Shown piece by piece: positions 32,135 to 42,815 of a DNA stretch of 64,000 nucleotides. Origin of the DNA: Linanthus parryae (Eukaryota; Streptophyta; Magnoliopsida; Ericales; Polemoniaceae); contig JALGPY010000003.1 in assembly GCA_023055425.1 (NCBI GenBank), positions 19,403,001-19,467,000 of the forward strand. The letters run 5' to 3'. Position numbers and translations under genes: made by a program. Each line of letters starts with the position of its first letter. Positions within the stretch are counted from its first letter, which is position 1. A model generated the notes under the pieces. The model made no database searches. It had not been told where the DNA came from and was given only the letters and a program-made list of their open reading frames with translations.

Positions 32135-35100
32135 CAACAATGTCAAGCACGTACATGAATCTTCACTTGGAAATTTCAGTTATGTATTGGTAGATAGCTC
32201 TACTTGATCAAGGTTTGTTTTTGCACTGCTTTTATTGGCATGCTTGGTGGTGTTGCGGTAGAGTCCCTTAAGTTTTTTGTTCATAAACTCTAAGGTAACA
32301 CATGGTAACATGGGTTTGTGTGATTTCTTTTAGTAAGGTGCTTTGTTTATCTTGGCTCGCCTGTTCAGTTGGGATAAGGTTGAGTTGCTTAGTTGTTTCC
32401 AGACAATTCAGTCTTCATCCTAGTTCACTTGCGTGTTATATGATTGGGTTCATTGTCACATCTAATGTTATAACCATAGTATCGAGCAAGAACGATACAT
32501 CTCTACAAGTTATGCCACGACTTATTGCCTTTATATAGACCTAAGTCACTAACTAGCAGCCTAATCACACCGGAAACCTTCCAAAACGGACAAAGAAACA
32601 ACTAAACCGCCCCTCTAGTCGTATGACTGACAAAATGTTTCTGCTGCTAATTGTTTCCTTGTCTTCCCCGCTTTGTTGCCTCCCTTGATTTTCTAGACGC
32701 TTTGAGTTATTCCCAACAAATCTCCACCTTGACTCAAATCGTCTGTGCAACATGAATCCCTATCGAGTCTTGGTGCTTGTATTCAAGACAAAGCTCCACA
32801 TTTCTTTGAATCCTCTCAACCACCCGAAACCGGAACCTGATGCTTCTCCTGAAGTTAAAACGGATGCATATCACAGAACCAGAAACGAGCACTACTCCCC
32901 AGATGCGCCAAACGTTGCTCCAACTCCCATGTGTCTCTGGAACGAATGTGCGGATGAGCCAGATGCGCCTGCCCAAAAACGGATACACCTCCAGAAACAG
33001 AAACATGTGCTCAACCAGAACCAAACTCTAATACATTCACTGAGACATGTATTCTTGATGCGCTCCAAACAAGCGCCGATGCACCATGATAAGTTTCATG
33101 GGTTATGCCAGACAGATGCACCGTAACCAGTGCCTGAACATGTGACGTGCGAGATGCGCCTTAATTGCCTTAGATGCGCCAGAAACGAGAAATGTCTGCC
33201 TCAAAAAGGAAGAAACGAAGGCCAATGTACGCACGCCCAATATCAGAGTATAGTGTTTTGAGAGGAAAGGCGCAAAATTTTTCAACTACAGTTCAAAACC
33301 AAACAAAGATGTTATAAAGTTGCGACTTGTATGCATTATATAGAACAACGCGTATTTGGAGAAGTGATCAACAAAAATAATGTAATACTCAGAGGCATCA
33401 TAAAGTAAATGGGTGAACTCCATATACCATAGAAAACGAGGTCCAAAGGTCGAGTAGACTGAATACTAGAATCATGAAATTGCGACTCTTGAGCACGGAC
33501 TCCCATTTACAAGACTCAGACTTCACAAAACTACAAAAGTGAAAAATGCGAGAATACACATTAGCAAACCAGACTTTTCGGATGACCGAGACGACCATGC
33601 CACTAATCAAAAGAAGGACAGCACTAGGAGATGAAGGCTTAGCGGCGAGGATGGAAGAAACGATGAAAGTCATTCATAGACACCATCTTTAAGTGGACCG
33701 ATCTACGATAGATGTCCCTGTGAGACGATCCTTCAAGACGGAACTAGTGGAAGAAAATTCACTAATGAGGTCGTGAGAGATACATAATTGAGAGACAGAG
33801 ATAAAAGAATTCTTAATGGAAGGAACATGCAGGACATTAGATAAATGAAAGGAGTGGGAGGAGACAAGAGGGGCATCGAACCGGTATGTGTGATAGGCAA
33901 GCATGTGCCATCACCAATCATCACATCACCTGTCTGATTATACGGCCATTGCAAGGACAAATTTCACGGTCTGCGGTGATATAATGTGTCGCTCTAGTGT
34001 CAAGCAGTCTGTGTCTGTAAAACACCAAGTGGAGCAGTGGCAGCATCGGTTTCCATGACGTGGAAGCCTGATAAGTTGGAGAAGGGAAGAGAACCTAGAA
34101 GCACCACTACGAGGGGAAGGGAACCTAGAAGCACGACCCCGAGAAAACTCATGACGCACTGAAAGAAGATCGCTCATGTTGCTGTAACATCAGTCTAGAT
34201 TGTGGGCACTGACGAATCAGGTGGCCCTGAGTGCCACACCCTGGCAAAAGACCCAAAATTGACATGGTGGACCCCGCTGAAAGGGAGGCATACTCGCAGC
34301 CTGCCACGGACGAGCACTGCCAATGGGAGGCTGGCCCCAAAGAAAGGCTGAGTTGAGTGAAATTGTGTCGAATGCTGGCCGTGCTGACCGCGACCCTAAC
34401 CTTCTAGGCCGAAAGTGGGGTTAGGAGAGTCCGGAATAATCAATTGAGCCACAGCATTAGAGCGGGCAAGTGAGAGCTCCTTGTGTGTGAGCTTCTTGAA
34501 TAACTCAAAGCTGACATCAGTTTCACGGACCTTGATAGCCTACACCACAGACATGTATACCTCATTAAGACCATCAAGAAAATGATCTAGCCTCATCCAT
34601 CATCTTGCCCAGGAGGGCTAACTCATCTGCTTTCTGCTTCACAAAGTTCATAAATTCTGAAATATACATACAATCCTGAAGTGGTCGTTTAAGATGCTCT
34701 TTCATCTGAGGAAGGTGGCTTCGGGAGGGTCCGACGACGGTCCTGTTTGTGCTAAGCGGTGTAGGCTAGATTGGAATTTTTCAGTGAATCTATGAGACAG
34801 TGGAAGAGGTCGTGGAGTCGGTTGGAGCAACTTGCGTGCCCGCCGGCTCGGTCGGAGAATAAGAAGGCGACAATGTGACAGCAGACGCCGTAGTATTAGC
34901 CGTCGTCGTGGTGAGGCGGGGTGGTGACGGGTTTGTGTCATCAACAAAGCCCATGAGCCCATGGCTAATTAGGGCAGGTTGAATCGATAATTATTGAATA
35001 TGTAATTTCCACTGGATGAGGTTGGTTGCTTGAAGCATGTGGGTGGCTGGATTAACAGCAATTACGATGAGGGGAGCGGAACAACAGGCTTTACGGGGGG

Positions 35101-35330
35101 ATGAAGGTTGGCTGGAAGTCATCGCACCAGGCGGGCGGTTGTAGACATGGGTGGCGATCAACCGGTTTCAGTGAAGCAGAGGGGACAGCGTCTAGTTAGC
35201 GTCGTTAGGGTTACGAGCAGGGAGTGGGGGAGTGGCGTCGGGCAGAGATCGAGTAGGGGGCAGAGAATGGCACCGATTGAAGAGAACGACGACGGAGCTT
35301 ACCATGAAAAAATGTGAGAAAGAAACTAGG
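32135..35330 (-). mobile_element. Decayed Ty1/copia retrotransposon lacking RT and RNase H
   Basis: On the minus strand I read, in order: a gag start (ATG near 35124, 'MTSSQPSSP'); a gag region with 'FMNFVKQKADELALLGKMMD' (about 34660-34590); a CCHC-like knuckle ('CGTQGHLIRQC', about 34240); a gag-pre-integrase segment ('NVLHVPSIKNSFISVSQLC', 33840-33700); and an integrase start ('YYIIFVDHFSKYALFY', about 33380-33320). The reading then jumps to a non-coding 3' region and a purine tract (AAGGTGGAGATT) ending at 32719, followed by an LTR start TGTTGGGA at 32718. Catalytic integrase, RT and RNase H are absent, so an internal deletion has occurred. Many stops and frameshifts. The far LTR ends are not identified. 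Confidence 0.78.
33689..33904 (-). pseudogene. Copia gag-pre-integrase fragment
   Basis: The frame contains 'NVLHVPSIKNSFISVSQLC' and, about 30 residues later, 'LKDRLTGTSIVDRST', the recognisable signature between protease and integrase in copia polyproteins. The expected HHCC zinc-binding motif that follows is not intact. It is part of the decayed element at 32135-35330. Confidence 0.75.
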
Positions 35331-35393
35331 TTAGAATTGTTTTGGGTCAATTACTAATCAACCACTTCCAGTTTGAAGTAATAATCCACATAC

Positions 35394-35735
35394 TGTAAGA
35401 ATCCATGGGGTTCCACCTCAAAACCAATTGGCAATGAGGGGAGTAGCCCAGGAGACTTATTAGTTATGTTTCTTCTTCTTGAATGTCCGATGTGGGACTT
35501 CTCAACACGCCCCCTCACATGTGGCATTCTTTGGTCTACACGTGGATCTTTTATCTGCGGGGGGCGGTGAGCACGTGGGTTGTTAGACCTTTCACGTGTG
35601 GGGATTCTGGCTCTGATACCATGTAAGAATCCATGGGATTCCACCTCAAAACCAATTGGCAATGAGGGGAGTAGCCCAGGAGACTTATTAGTTATGTTTG
35701 TTCTTCTTGAATGTCCGATGTGGGACTTCTCAACA
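35394..35735 (-). mobile_element. Complete TRIM (terminal-repeat retrotransposon in miniature)
   Basis: Two 114-bp direct repeats, 35394-35507 and 35622-35735, begin TGTAAGAATCC and end CTCAACA in the plus reading and are almost identical. The flanks CATAC (35389-35393 and 35736-35740) are an exact 5-bp target duplication. In minus orientation a primer-binding site TGGTATCAGAGCC (35621-35609) directly follows the 5' LTR, and a GAGGGGG purine tract (about 35516-35509) precedes the 3' LTR. The 114-bp interior codes for nothing. The LTR carries the CCCACATCGG-type block shared by several plant TRIMs, but no 5S rRNA promoter as in Cassandra. Confidence 0.93.
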
Positions 35736-36042
35736 CATACCACCTCCAGTTTCAAAACCCTCTAATTACACCCTTCAGTTGCTGATTGCAAGCAAACAAC
35801 TTGGGAAAATTCCGTCCAATATTCTCCGTTAGTTAACAGTTTTTAAAAGGCAAATGGTCCACTCAATAACTATATGAACACACAGTTATTACCACTACCA
35901 GCACCACCGTAGCACCACCAATATCACCAACGAACCCAGATTCCGGCGACCCATTTGTCGGCATCATCAAAACCTCCACTCTAACCACACGCACACGCAC
36001 ACACAGTCATAAACCTCAGTACACCCACCATCGATCAGGAAA

Positions 36043-36810
36043 ATGCAGAGGAGAAGAAGAAGAAGATCGATGAACAAGAACAAGAACAAGAGGAACCCGG
36101 AAACCCAGAATCCGGCAATCATCAGCCCAAAATCCGGCAACCCTCCAGAAACGGCGAGGATCAGAGTTTACTAAATGAGCCGTCTTTGAAGAGCAAGCTC
36201 ATCACTCTCTACTCCTTCTGTGGAAGGCTCGACGAGGCTCGCCGTGTTTTCGACGACGGTGAAGGTGTTCCTAAACCTGTCTAGGTAGCTATGGAAATTG
36301 GGTATTCCAAAAATGGGTACCCAAATGGAAGTCTGGTTCTTTACTGCAAAATGTTGGGTGGGTTTCTCAAACCACGTAATTTTTCCTTCTCGATTGTGCT
36401 CAAGAATTGTACTGAATTGCTTGAAATGGGTGTGGGGAGAGGTGTTCATGGGCAGATAATAAAAAAGAACCGAATCAAGTTGTTTATAACACCCTTCTCA
36501 GATTGTATTCAGAATGTGGGCGCTTTGGGGACGTACTCAAGGTGTTTGAAGAAATGCCTTAGAGAAATGTTGTTACTTGGAACTCATTGGTATATGGGTT
36601 TGAAAAGAAAGGACAGCTTTTTGAGGCTTTTGATACTTTTAGGAGGATGCAAGCACAAGGAGTGGGATTTAGTTGGGTCACCCTCACTACTATTTTACCT
36701 GTTTGTGCCACGATTTATAGAGGGAAAGAGATACATGCCCATATTGTGAGAGCTTCTAGAGTACCCGATTGTGAGACCTTCTAGAGTGCCCAGATTTATG
36801 AGGGCTAAAT
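36043..36810 (+). pseudogene. Pentatricopeptide repeat (PPR) protein pseudogene
   Basis: The plus strand shows consecutive PPR-type units typical of plant PLS-class organelle RNA-binding proteins: 'KSKLITLYSFCGRLDEARRVFDD' (about 36180-36250), 'SLVLYCKMLGGFLKPRNFSFSIVLKNC' (about 36330-36410), 'GRGVHGQIIKK', 'LYSECGRFGDVLKVFEEMP', 'NVVTWNSLVYGFEKKGQLFEAF', 'GKEIHAHIVRAS'. The reading frame is broken by a TAG near 36282, a one-base frameshift near 36480, a TAG after 'EEMP' near 36558 and another stop near 36781. No in-frame ATG precedes the first repeat. The family normally has several hundred residues and an E/DYW tail, absent here, so this is an N-terminal fragment of a dead copy. Confidence 0.88.
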
Positions 36811-36954
36811 AATAAATAACTTTGTCCTAATTACAATTAGTGCCTACAAACTTAATCCTACTTACAATTAGTACATACACAATCCAAACATGATGGCTTG
36901 AAATGGGAGATGGAAAATTTTACAGACTTCATGTTATTCGGAATGATGATAATA

Positions 36955-37570
36955 GTGGCATGAGTTTCTTACCTTGAGAATCAGTAGACAAACATTTCGA
37001 CGTAAAAAACAAAGCTCGACGCCACTTTTAACGCAAGTGAACGAGACCAAATCGCTTGCCTCCAGAAATTCCACCAGGCGAAGATAATTTTCAGACCTAA
37101 CATTCACAAGAAAAACGTGACTACAATCTCACAAAACAGCAAAGTTTAAACAGCTAAGGAAGTTCGGAAGGTACATAAACATACATCTTGCTACTTCTGG
37201 AGATTAAGTATAGGCCAATATCACTTTACCTGGACAGCAATCTTGAAATATACCAGCGAGACTTTGGGACACGGGAGTAGTTCAAAAGAAGAACTTGGGG
37301 CAATTTCTTCGAGAGCTCCAGGAGTTTCCAAAGAACCTTGTTTGAAGTAGGAGCCTCAATAGCAACATTGAGGTCCTTGAGAGTTCGAGAAACAGGAAAT
37401 TTGAAGTTACCCCTGAAATGCAAAAGAGAACAATCAGTTAGGCATCAATTTATATATGCTTGCCTGATTTCCGAAAAAATAAAAATGTAACTATCGTGCT
37501 GGATATTATGGGCAAAGGCATTAGCCGGAAGTTTTTTTTCATTAAGAAACTACTTTCTGGTGGCATGGGA
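36955..37570 (-). pseudogene. Duplicate SPOC-domain exons of the AIPP2-like gene, broken
   Basis: The minus strand carries an acceptor (CAG ending at 37413) followed by 'GNFKFPVSRTLKDLNVAIEA' and 'LWKLLELSKKLPQVL', the counterpart of the exon at 62085-61855. A missing base shifts the frame at 'PQVL', and the 'CPGKDDIGLYLFS' part is damaged. A second segment (about 37075-36960: 'YLRLVEF.EASDLV') matches the exon at 61778-61657 and keeps a GTAAGAAAC donor. Intron sequence up to about 37570 matches 62100-62240. Further collinear intron sequence resumes at 44455-45320, and the following exon appears at 20536-20424. Confidence 0.82.
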
Positions 37571-38047
37571 AGCAACTAGATCTGAGACCGAGGAAAGCCA
37601 GATCAGAGACCAGCGAGGACCAGATCGACGAAGCCTTTTGAGTAGATCGAAGACCGTCCGTTGCCTCTTTTGACCAGAACAATGACCTTTCGATGCCTCT
37701 TTCTCCCTCACTTTTCTGTTCTTGCTTGTTGCCTCTGCTGGTGCTGCTAGTCGGGTGTCTCCTCAAATGCGGTAATCTCGCTGTCTATGTCCCGAGGACG
37801 GCCGCCTGGAAGAGAGCCCCTTGTGGCCAGAGGCGTTCAAGATCCAGCAGATCTGGGTGTGGCGGTGTTCTTCTGGTTTCGAAGGATCCGGCTGAGGCTG
37901 CGGCTGCAGCGACTCTCTCTCTCTCTCTCTCTCTCCTCTAATGGTTCTCTTATTTTGTGTTTTAAAGGCGTATTTTGGCTGTAATTTAGGAACTTTCGGG
38001 TACGATTGGGGATTTCGATCTAGTTTTGTTTGGGTTTGAATTGAAAG
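37571..38047. other. Non-coding interval left of the copia element
   Basis: No recognised gene. A (CT)n run lies at 37913-37936. Sequence just left of the copia LTR (about 37990-38047) and just right of it (41783-41830) is one interrupted target locus. Confidence 0.45.
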
Positions 38048-38271
38048 TGAAACCAGAATTCAGAAAAGTGTTTTCTGTTCTGTATTTTTCTTTGAGGAAT
38101 ATACAAATATATATACACATTACAAATGATCTTGATACGATACGATACGATACGATACGATATGATATCATATGATACGATATGATCTTATCACCAAATC
38201 AAATCTTATCTAAAAGTCGTATCTAATCTTAACAATCTTATCTCAGTTCAAAATATAAGAATCTTTCCACA
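38048..38271 (-). repeat. 3' LTR of the copia element
   Basis: This 224-bp repeat matches 41579-41782 but is about 20 bp longer, mainly through a GATAC/ATACG pentanucleotide expansion at about 38134-38180 that is absent from the 5' LTR. Confidence 0.9.
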
Positions 38272-38770
38272 CTCCCCCTCAAGTTGGTTCGAAGATATCA
38301 ATCATACCCAGCTTGCAAATTAAGGATTCTAATGCTGATTTAGGCAAGCCTTTGGTGAGTATGTCTGCTCGTTGCTCCTTTGTTGGAATGTAAGGCATGC
38401 AGATGAGACCACTTTCCAACTTCTCTTTTATGAAATGTCAATCGACCTCAACGTGTTTTGTCCTATCATGTTGTACAGGATTATGTGCAACATGATCAAA
38501 TCTTATCAAATATTATCTAAAAGTAGTATCTATCTTAACAATCTTATCTCAGTTCAAAATATAAGAATCTTGCCACACTCCCCCTCAAGGTGGTTCGAAG
38601 ATATCAATCATACCCAGCTTGCAAATTAAGGATTCTAATGCTGATTTAGGCAGGCCTTTGGTGAGTATGTCTGCTCGTTGCTCCTTGGTTGGAATGTAAC
38701 GCGTGCAGATGAGACCACTTTCCAACTTCTCTTTTATGAAATGTCAATCGACCTCAACGTGTTTTGTCCT
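38271..38770 (-). repeat. Partial tandem duplication of RNase H end, PPT and LTR edge in the copia element
   Basis: Sequence from the purine tract through the end of the RNase H region (38272-38490) is repeated at 38578-38795. Between the copies (about 38500-38577) lies a piece of LTR edge with its own junction to the second purine tract. The structure reads LTR, PPT/RNase H end, partial LTR, PPT/RNase H end, as left by template switching or unequal recombination. Confidence 0.82.
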
Positions 38771-39415
38771 GTCATGTTGTACAGGATTATGTGCTATACT
38801 TATAGTTGCTTTGTTGTCGCAATAAAGTCTCATAGGATTTTCTGCTTCAATCTTCAACTCTACTAAAAATTCTCTAAGCCAAAGAAGCTCACAGATTCCA
38901 TTGGCCATTGCTATGAACTCGGCTTCTGCAGTACTCTTAGCAACAACTGCTTGTTTCTTACTTCTCCAAGTAACAAGATTTCCGCCCACAAATGTGCAAA
39001 AACCTGAAGTTGATCTCTTATCGTTGATACATCCAACCCAATCAGCGTCAGTGAATGCTTCCACACGCATTTGGAAATCTTTGTTAAACAACATTCCACT
39101 TCCGGGGATCCTTTTTAGATACTTTAGAATCTTGTAAACTGCCTCCAAATGCTCTTCTTGAGGAGAATGCATGTATTGACTCACAACACTAACCGAGAAA
39201 GTAATGTCCGGTCTGGTATGCGATAAATAGATCAACTTACCAACAAGTCTTTGATACCGCTCTCTGTCGACCTCTTTTCCTTTGTTGAAAAAACCAACTT
39301 TATGATTTGGATCGATAGGCGTGTCTCCAGGCTTACATCCCAGCATGCCCACTCCATTAAGCAAATCTAGCGTATATTTCTCTGAGAGAATGCAATCCCC
39401 TGTTCGATCGAGCAA
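38744..39415 (-). pseudogene. Copia RNase H domain (C-terminal part of pol)
   Basis: The 223-codon frame contains 'LVGKLIYLSHTRPDITFSVS', 'QYMHSPQEEHLEAVYKILKYLK', 'TDADWVGCINDKRSTSGFC', 'VAKSTAEAEFIAMANGICEL' and 'LYCDNKATISIAHNPVQHDRTKHVEVD', the copia RT end and RNase H with the D, E and D catalytic positions in place. It is separated by a frameshift near 39400 from the RT core. It is open at its 3' end into the duplicated purine-tract region. Confidence 0.9.
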
Positions 39416-40029
39416 CCTCCATGCCTAAAAAATATCTTAAGGGGACGAGATCTTTTATTTCAAATTCCTTAGAAAGAAATTTCTTGAGTTCACTGATTCC
39501 TGCATCATTGTTTCCAGTTAATATAATGTCATCCACATATACAATAAGTATAGCAACCTTACCCTCAATCGAGTGCTTGAAGAACATTGTATGATCGGCT
39601 CGACTTTTGTGAGTATCCAAAGCTTTAAATAGCCCTTGAGAATCTGTCAAACCAAACCCAAGGTGATTGCTATAGACCATAAAGAGATCTTCTAAGTCGA
39701 CACACCTTTTTCCTTCCATAAAGTTCCTCAAAGTCTAGAGGTAGTTGCATGTAGACCTCTTCTTTGAGTTCTCCATTAAGAAAAGCATTCTTGACATCTA
39801 GTTGGTGAAGTGACCGACTTTGATTGGCAGCAAGTGACAGAAGAACCCTGATTGTGTTCATCTTGGCAACCGGGGAAAACGTTTCTTGGTAATCAATTCC
39901 ATAAGTTTGCATATACCCTTTTGCAACGAGTTGTGCCTTGTATCTGTCTATAGTTCCATCAGCTTTGTACTTGACGGTGAACACCCATTTACAACCAACA
40001 TAGGTCTTGCCATGTGGTAATTTCGTCAA
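39357..40029 (-). pseudogene. Copia reverse transcriptase, frameshifted
   Basis: Two overlapping frames carry the RT core: 'KWVFTVKYKADGTIDRYKA', 'AKGYMQTYGIDYQETFSPVA', 'HQLDVKNAFLNGELKEEVYM' and 'RRSLYGL' in one (40029-39670), then 'ILIVYVDDIILTG' (the YVDD box), 'FEIKDLVPLRYFLGMEVA' in the next (39731-39357). The frameshift falls at the segment after 'LYGL'. The catalytic aspartates are present but the frame is broken. Confidence 0.9.
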
Positions 40030-40058
40030 TTGCCAAGTACCATTCTTCTCAAGTGCTC

Positions 40059-40490
40059 TTATTTCTTCATGAATAGCTTTCCATTCAAGAATTTTAAGAG
40101 CTTCATAAACAGATTTAGGAATCTCTGCCTCTTCTTATTTGCACCTCGATAGCTCAAATCATCGACCCCCACAATCATGTGATACACTTCCACATTCTCC
40201 CGTACCTCAGGTTGTTTCAGAAGTAAAACAACCAGGGTCAAAGATCCGTGTTTACTCGAGGAAACAATATCAGGAATGGACCCTTTCCCGGCAACAGACG
40301 ACAAAGACCCGTCTGCTATTCTAACCTTTTGGCTACCCGAACAAGGTGTATAAGATGAAATAAGCTTGAAACACTTGTCATGTCATCAGTGGCCAGAATC
40401 AATGATCTAAGCAACATTATTTCCAGAAAAAGCACTAAGATTTGCGGAAAAAATACCTTTCTGGGCTAGGGAACAAGATTGTGTGGGATT
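40059..40490 (-). pseudogene. Copia protease/linker remnant; integrase missing
   Basis: Minus-strand pieces include an 'IIDSG' protease-like signature near 40420-40405 and 'VRIADGSLSSVAGKGSI' (about 40330-40270), as in the start of copia pol. Within about 250 bp the reading passes to the linker just before RT ('LEWKAIHEE', about 40085). The roughly 1.2-kb zinc-binding and integrase region expected between them is absent, so it has been deleted. Confidence 0.7.
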
Positions 40491-40542
40491 TCAATTGATC
40501 TCGGCTTCCTGCATATACCTCTGGAGTAGCTCTAGTTGCTCT

Positions 40543-41301
40543 TTATTGAAAGGTTGAGATCCAGAATTTGTCGGATTTGTCGGTTGTTGTGCATCCCCGG
40601 CTACTTGAAATGCCCGAGTATTCTTTTTTATCAACGACCTTGTGATTTTTCTGGAATGCTGGTTTTCCGTGGAGCCGCCAGCAGGTCTCTCTAGTATGCT
40701 TTGATCTGTTGCAATAATCACACCACAATTTGCTCTTTACATCTTCCTTCTTAGAATCATTCCTCCCCACAAAAGCGGATTCTGGTATCGCGGAAATGAA
40801 GGCTGAATTCTCTGGTTGATGAACTTGCTTTCCCAGCATCACATTCCTCCTACTCTCTTCCCTTCTAACATAGGCAAATACTTCGTGTATAGAAGGGAGA
40901 CGTTCTTTGCCGAGGACTCTTCCTCTTACCTCATCTAATTCAAAGTTCAATCCTGCAAGGAACTCAAAAGCTCTCTCCTCTAGCATATTCTTGTATCGGA
41001 CGCTATCATTAGCGCATTCCCACTTGGTATCATAGTACTGATCCAACTCCTGCCATAAACCCTTTAGAATGCTGTAATAAGTTGTGACACTCTGGCACCC
41101 TTGCTTCATCTCACGAATGCGAGTTTTCAGCTCGTACACTTGAGCCGAGTTTCCCACATCTGAGTAAGTTTCAACCACAGCATCCCACATCTCCTTTGCA
41201 ATTGGCAAAAAGAGATATGATCTTCCAATATCAGGTTCCATCGAGTTGATCAACCATGTCATAACCATGGAATTCTCAGCTTCCCATGTCTTGAACTCCA
41301 A
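40543..41301 (-). pseudogene. Copia gag with CCHC zinc knuckle
   Basis: The 252-codon frame begins 'MEFKTWEAENSMVMTWLINS' and contains the gag signature 'AKEMWDAVVETYSD', 'LWQELDQYYD' and 'FLAGLNFELDEVRGRVLGKE'. A nucleic-acid-binding knuckle 'CDYCNRSKHTRETCW' has spacing C-X2-C-X4-H-X4-C. More gag N-terminal codons lie upstream in other frames (to about 41500). The C-terminal end is frameshifted into serine/threonine-rich sequence. Transposon capsid protein, not a host gene. Confidence 0.88.
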
Positions 41302-41578
41302 CCCGTCCTCATCTTCAGGGGTGTTATGGAACCCGTAAGGTAACCATATCTAATTTTCCCACGCACAAACATCTTCACAGCTTGAGACCATTGGAGATAG
41401 TTCTGCCCATTCAACTTACGATTTGTAATCTGAAGTGATGGGGTTTCAGGAACAGCAGCATGTGAGCTCAGAGAACGGGGTTGCTCAGAACTATCTCTTG
41501 GCTCCTGTATTTTCGCATTGTCACTTAAAAAAGATAAAAAAGAGCTAGCTATGAATTAGCCTTTAAGCTCTGATACCA

Positions 41579-41782
41579 TGAAACCAGTATTCAGGAAAGT
41601 ATTTTGTTCTGTATTTTTCCTCGAGGAATATACAAATATATATACACATTACAAGTGATCCTGACATATCTAAAAGATATGATATATCTTATCATCAAAT
41701 CAAATCATGTCAAATCTTATCTAAAAGTTGTATCTAATCTTAACAACCTTATCTCAGTTCAAAATATAAGAATCTTTCCACA
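41579..41782 (-). repeat. 5' LTR of the copia element
   Basis: This 204-bp repeat directly adjoins the primer-binding site at 41567-41578. In the minus reading it begins TGTGGAAAGATTC. Confidence 0.9.
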
Positions 41783-42119
41783 TAAAGTGTTTTTTTCTTG
41801 AATTTCTGGATATTGTTTTGATTTGAACTCAATTTGTTGTTGTTGTTGTGTCGGTTCTGGTAAAACAACCGAGAGAGAGGAGAGAGACAGAGTGTGTGTA
41901 ATTACATGATAGGTGGGGTAAATTTGTAAAAAGTATAGATTTATTGCATCTTTCTCTTAGTTGTGAAACAAAGGAAGTACTTCTTAAAATTGCCTTCAGT
42001 TTTATGTTCTCTACCACCCTGCCCCTGCTCTTTCTTTCCAATTTCCTTTTTTGGACATTCCTGCTCTTTCTTACCATTTCCAAATCGGATAACCTTAAAC
42101 AAGCCAAAAGTCCAATTTA

Positions 42120-42510
42120 CCCCCTGATATAATTGGCCCACTTTTTTATATCATTTCATAAACCCAAGTGGCCCAAATTACTGGGCCAATTAAACAAGTT
42201 AGCCCACCTTAACACTAATTAACCCAACCCATTACATTAACCTAACCCCTCATCCACCAGAAACCCTATTTGACTAACCTCCTTTCTCTACCCAACAGCC
42301 GGAACCCCTCATTTGCACTCTGTCTCTTTACCTCTCTCTCGGGGCTGTTCTTCCTCAAATCTCATCTCCGCTGTGTAAATCAAATTCGTTGGTGTTTTGT
42401 GTCTCTAAACCATAGATCTGGTTCTGTAGTTGTTGGTTCGTGGTTGATTTCCCCTTAAATTAACCGAAACCCGTGTTACTATTAGGGTTAGGGTTTCGGT
42501 CGAAGCTGTT
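42120..42510 (+). promoter_or_regulatory. Plant promoter-like region with site II (GGCCCA) and telo-box motifs
   Basis: TGGCCCA or its complement TGGGCC occurs at about 42134, 42168 and 42182, with related GCCCA nearby. A telo-box-like TTAGGGTTAGGGTTTCGG lies at 42483-42500, eleven bases before the ATG at 42511. This pairing is known in promoters of plant ribosomal-protein and other growth genes. It makes the following ORF a transcribed candidate, though I see no long coding exon. Confidence 0.5.
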
Positions 42511-42579
42511 ATGGGTGAATCAGATTCCACCGGTGAATGGGTCTATGATTCTGAAGATGACGACAGCGACTCTTTATGA
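42511..42579 (+). CDS. Candidate 22-codon acidic micro-ORF
   Basis: The ATG is the first after the telo-box. The peptide is strongly acidic and ends in an E-D-D-D-S-D-S-L tail. I do not recognise it. It may be a complete small protein, an upstream ORF, or the first exon of a gene whose frame was cut short. Downstream sequence to 43740 contains only repeats, and a T-run/GCAG acceptor at 43741-43770 precedes a GA-rich stretch (43771-43850) without a clear frame. Confidence 0.3.
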   Translation: MGESDSTGEWVYDSEDDDSDSL

Positions 42580-42815
42580 GCTTTGTTAAATTGAAGTACC
42601 ACTTCTCATCTATGTGCACTGTGTGTTGCAGACTCTTGTACTTGATGTCACCATCGCAATGAGCTCTTGTGTCTCAACACTCCGTTTTAGCCTTGCAATC
42701 TAATGTGATTGAGTCAGTGCTGGGTGTAGATGTGATTTTCTTCCTTTTAAGGATCCTTCTTTTATCCATCTACCAATTGTGGATTTGCTAACTCCATAAT
42801 TGACTGCATGTTACA

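Larger units (their letters stand above)
38048..41782 (-). mobile_element. Ty1/copia retrotransposon, internally deleted, with LTRs, PBS and PPT
   Basis: LTRs are 38048-38271 (3') and 41579-41782 (5'), both TG...CA in the plus reading. The 5-bp flanks GAAAG (38043-38047) and TAAAG (41783-41787) agree at four of five positions. In minus orientation the primer site TGGTATCAGAGC (41578-41567) follows the 5' LTR directly, and a TTGAGGGGGAG purine tract lies next to the 3' LTR. Order on the minus strand: gag with CCHC knuckle, a protease-like remnant, then directly RT and RNase H. The integrase is missing. Several frameshifts, so it is not autonomous. The region next to the 3' LTR contains a roughly 306-bp partial tandem duplication. 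Confidence 0.93.

Noticed and set aside
32752..33126. 124-codon plus-strand frame with repeated 'PDAP'-like words
   Set aside because: Antisense to the 3' non-coding region of a decayed copia element, and the repeated words are also in the LARD at 3440-4330.
35394..35735. Cassandra-type TRIM with 5S rRNA promoter
   Set aside because: The LTR shares a CCCACATCGG-like block but I do not see the 5S internal promoter boxes, so only the general TRIM label is used.
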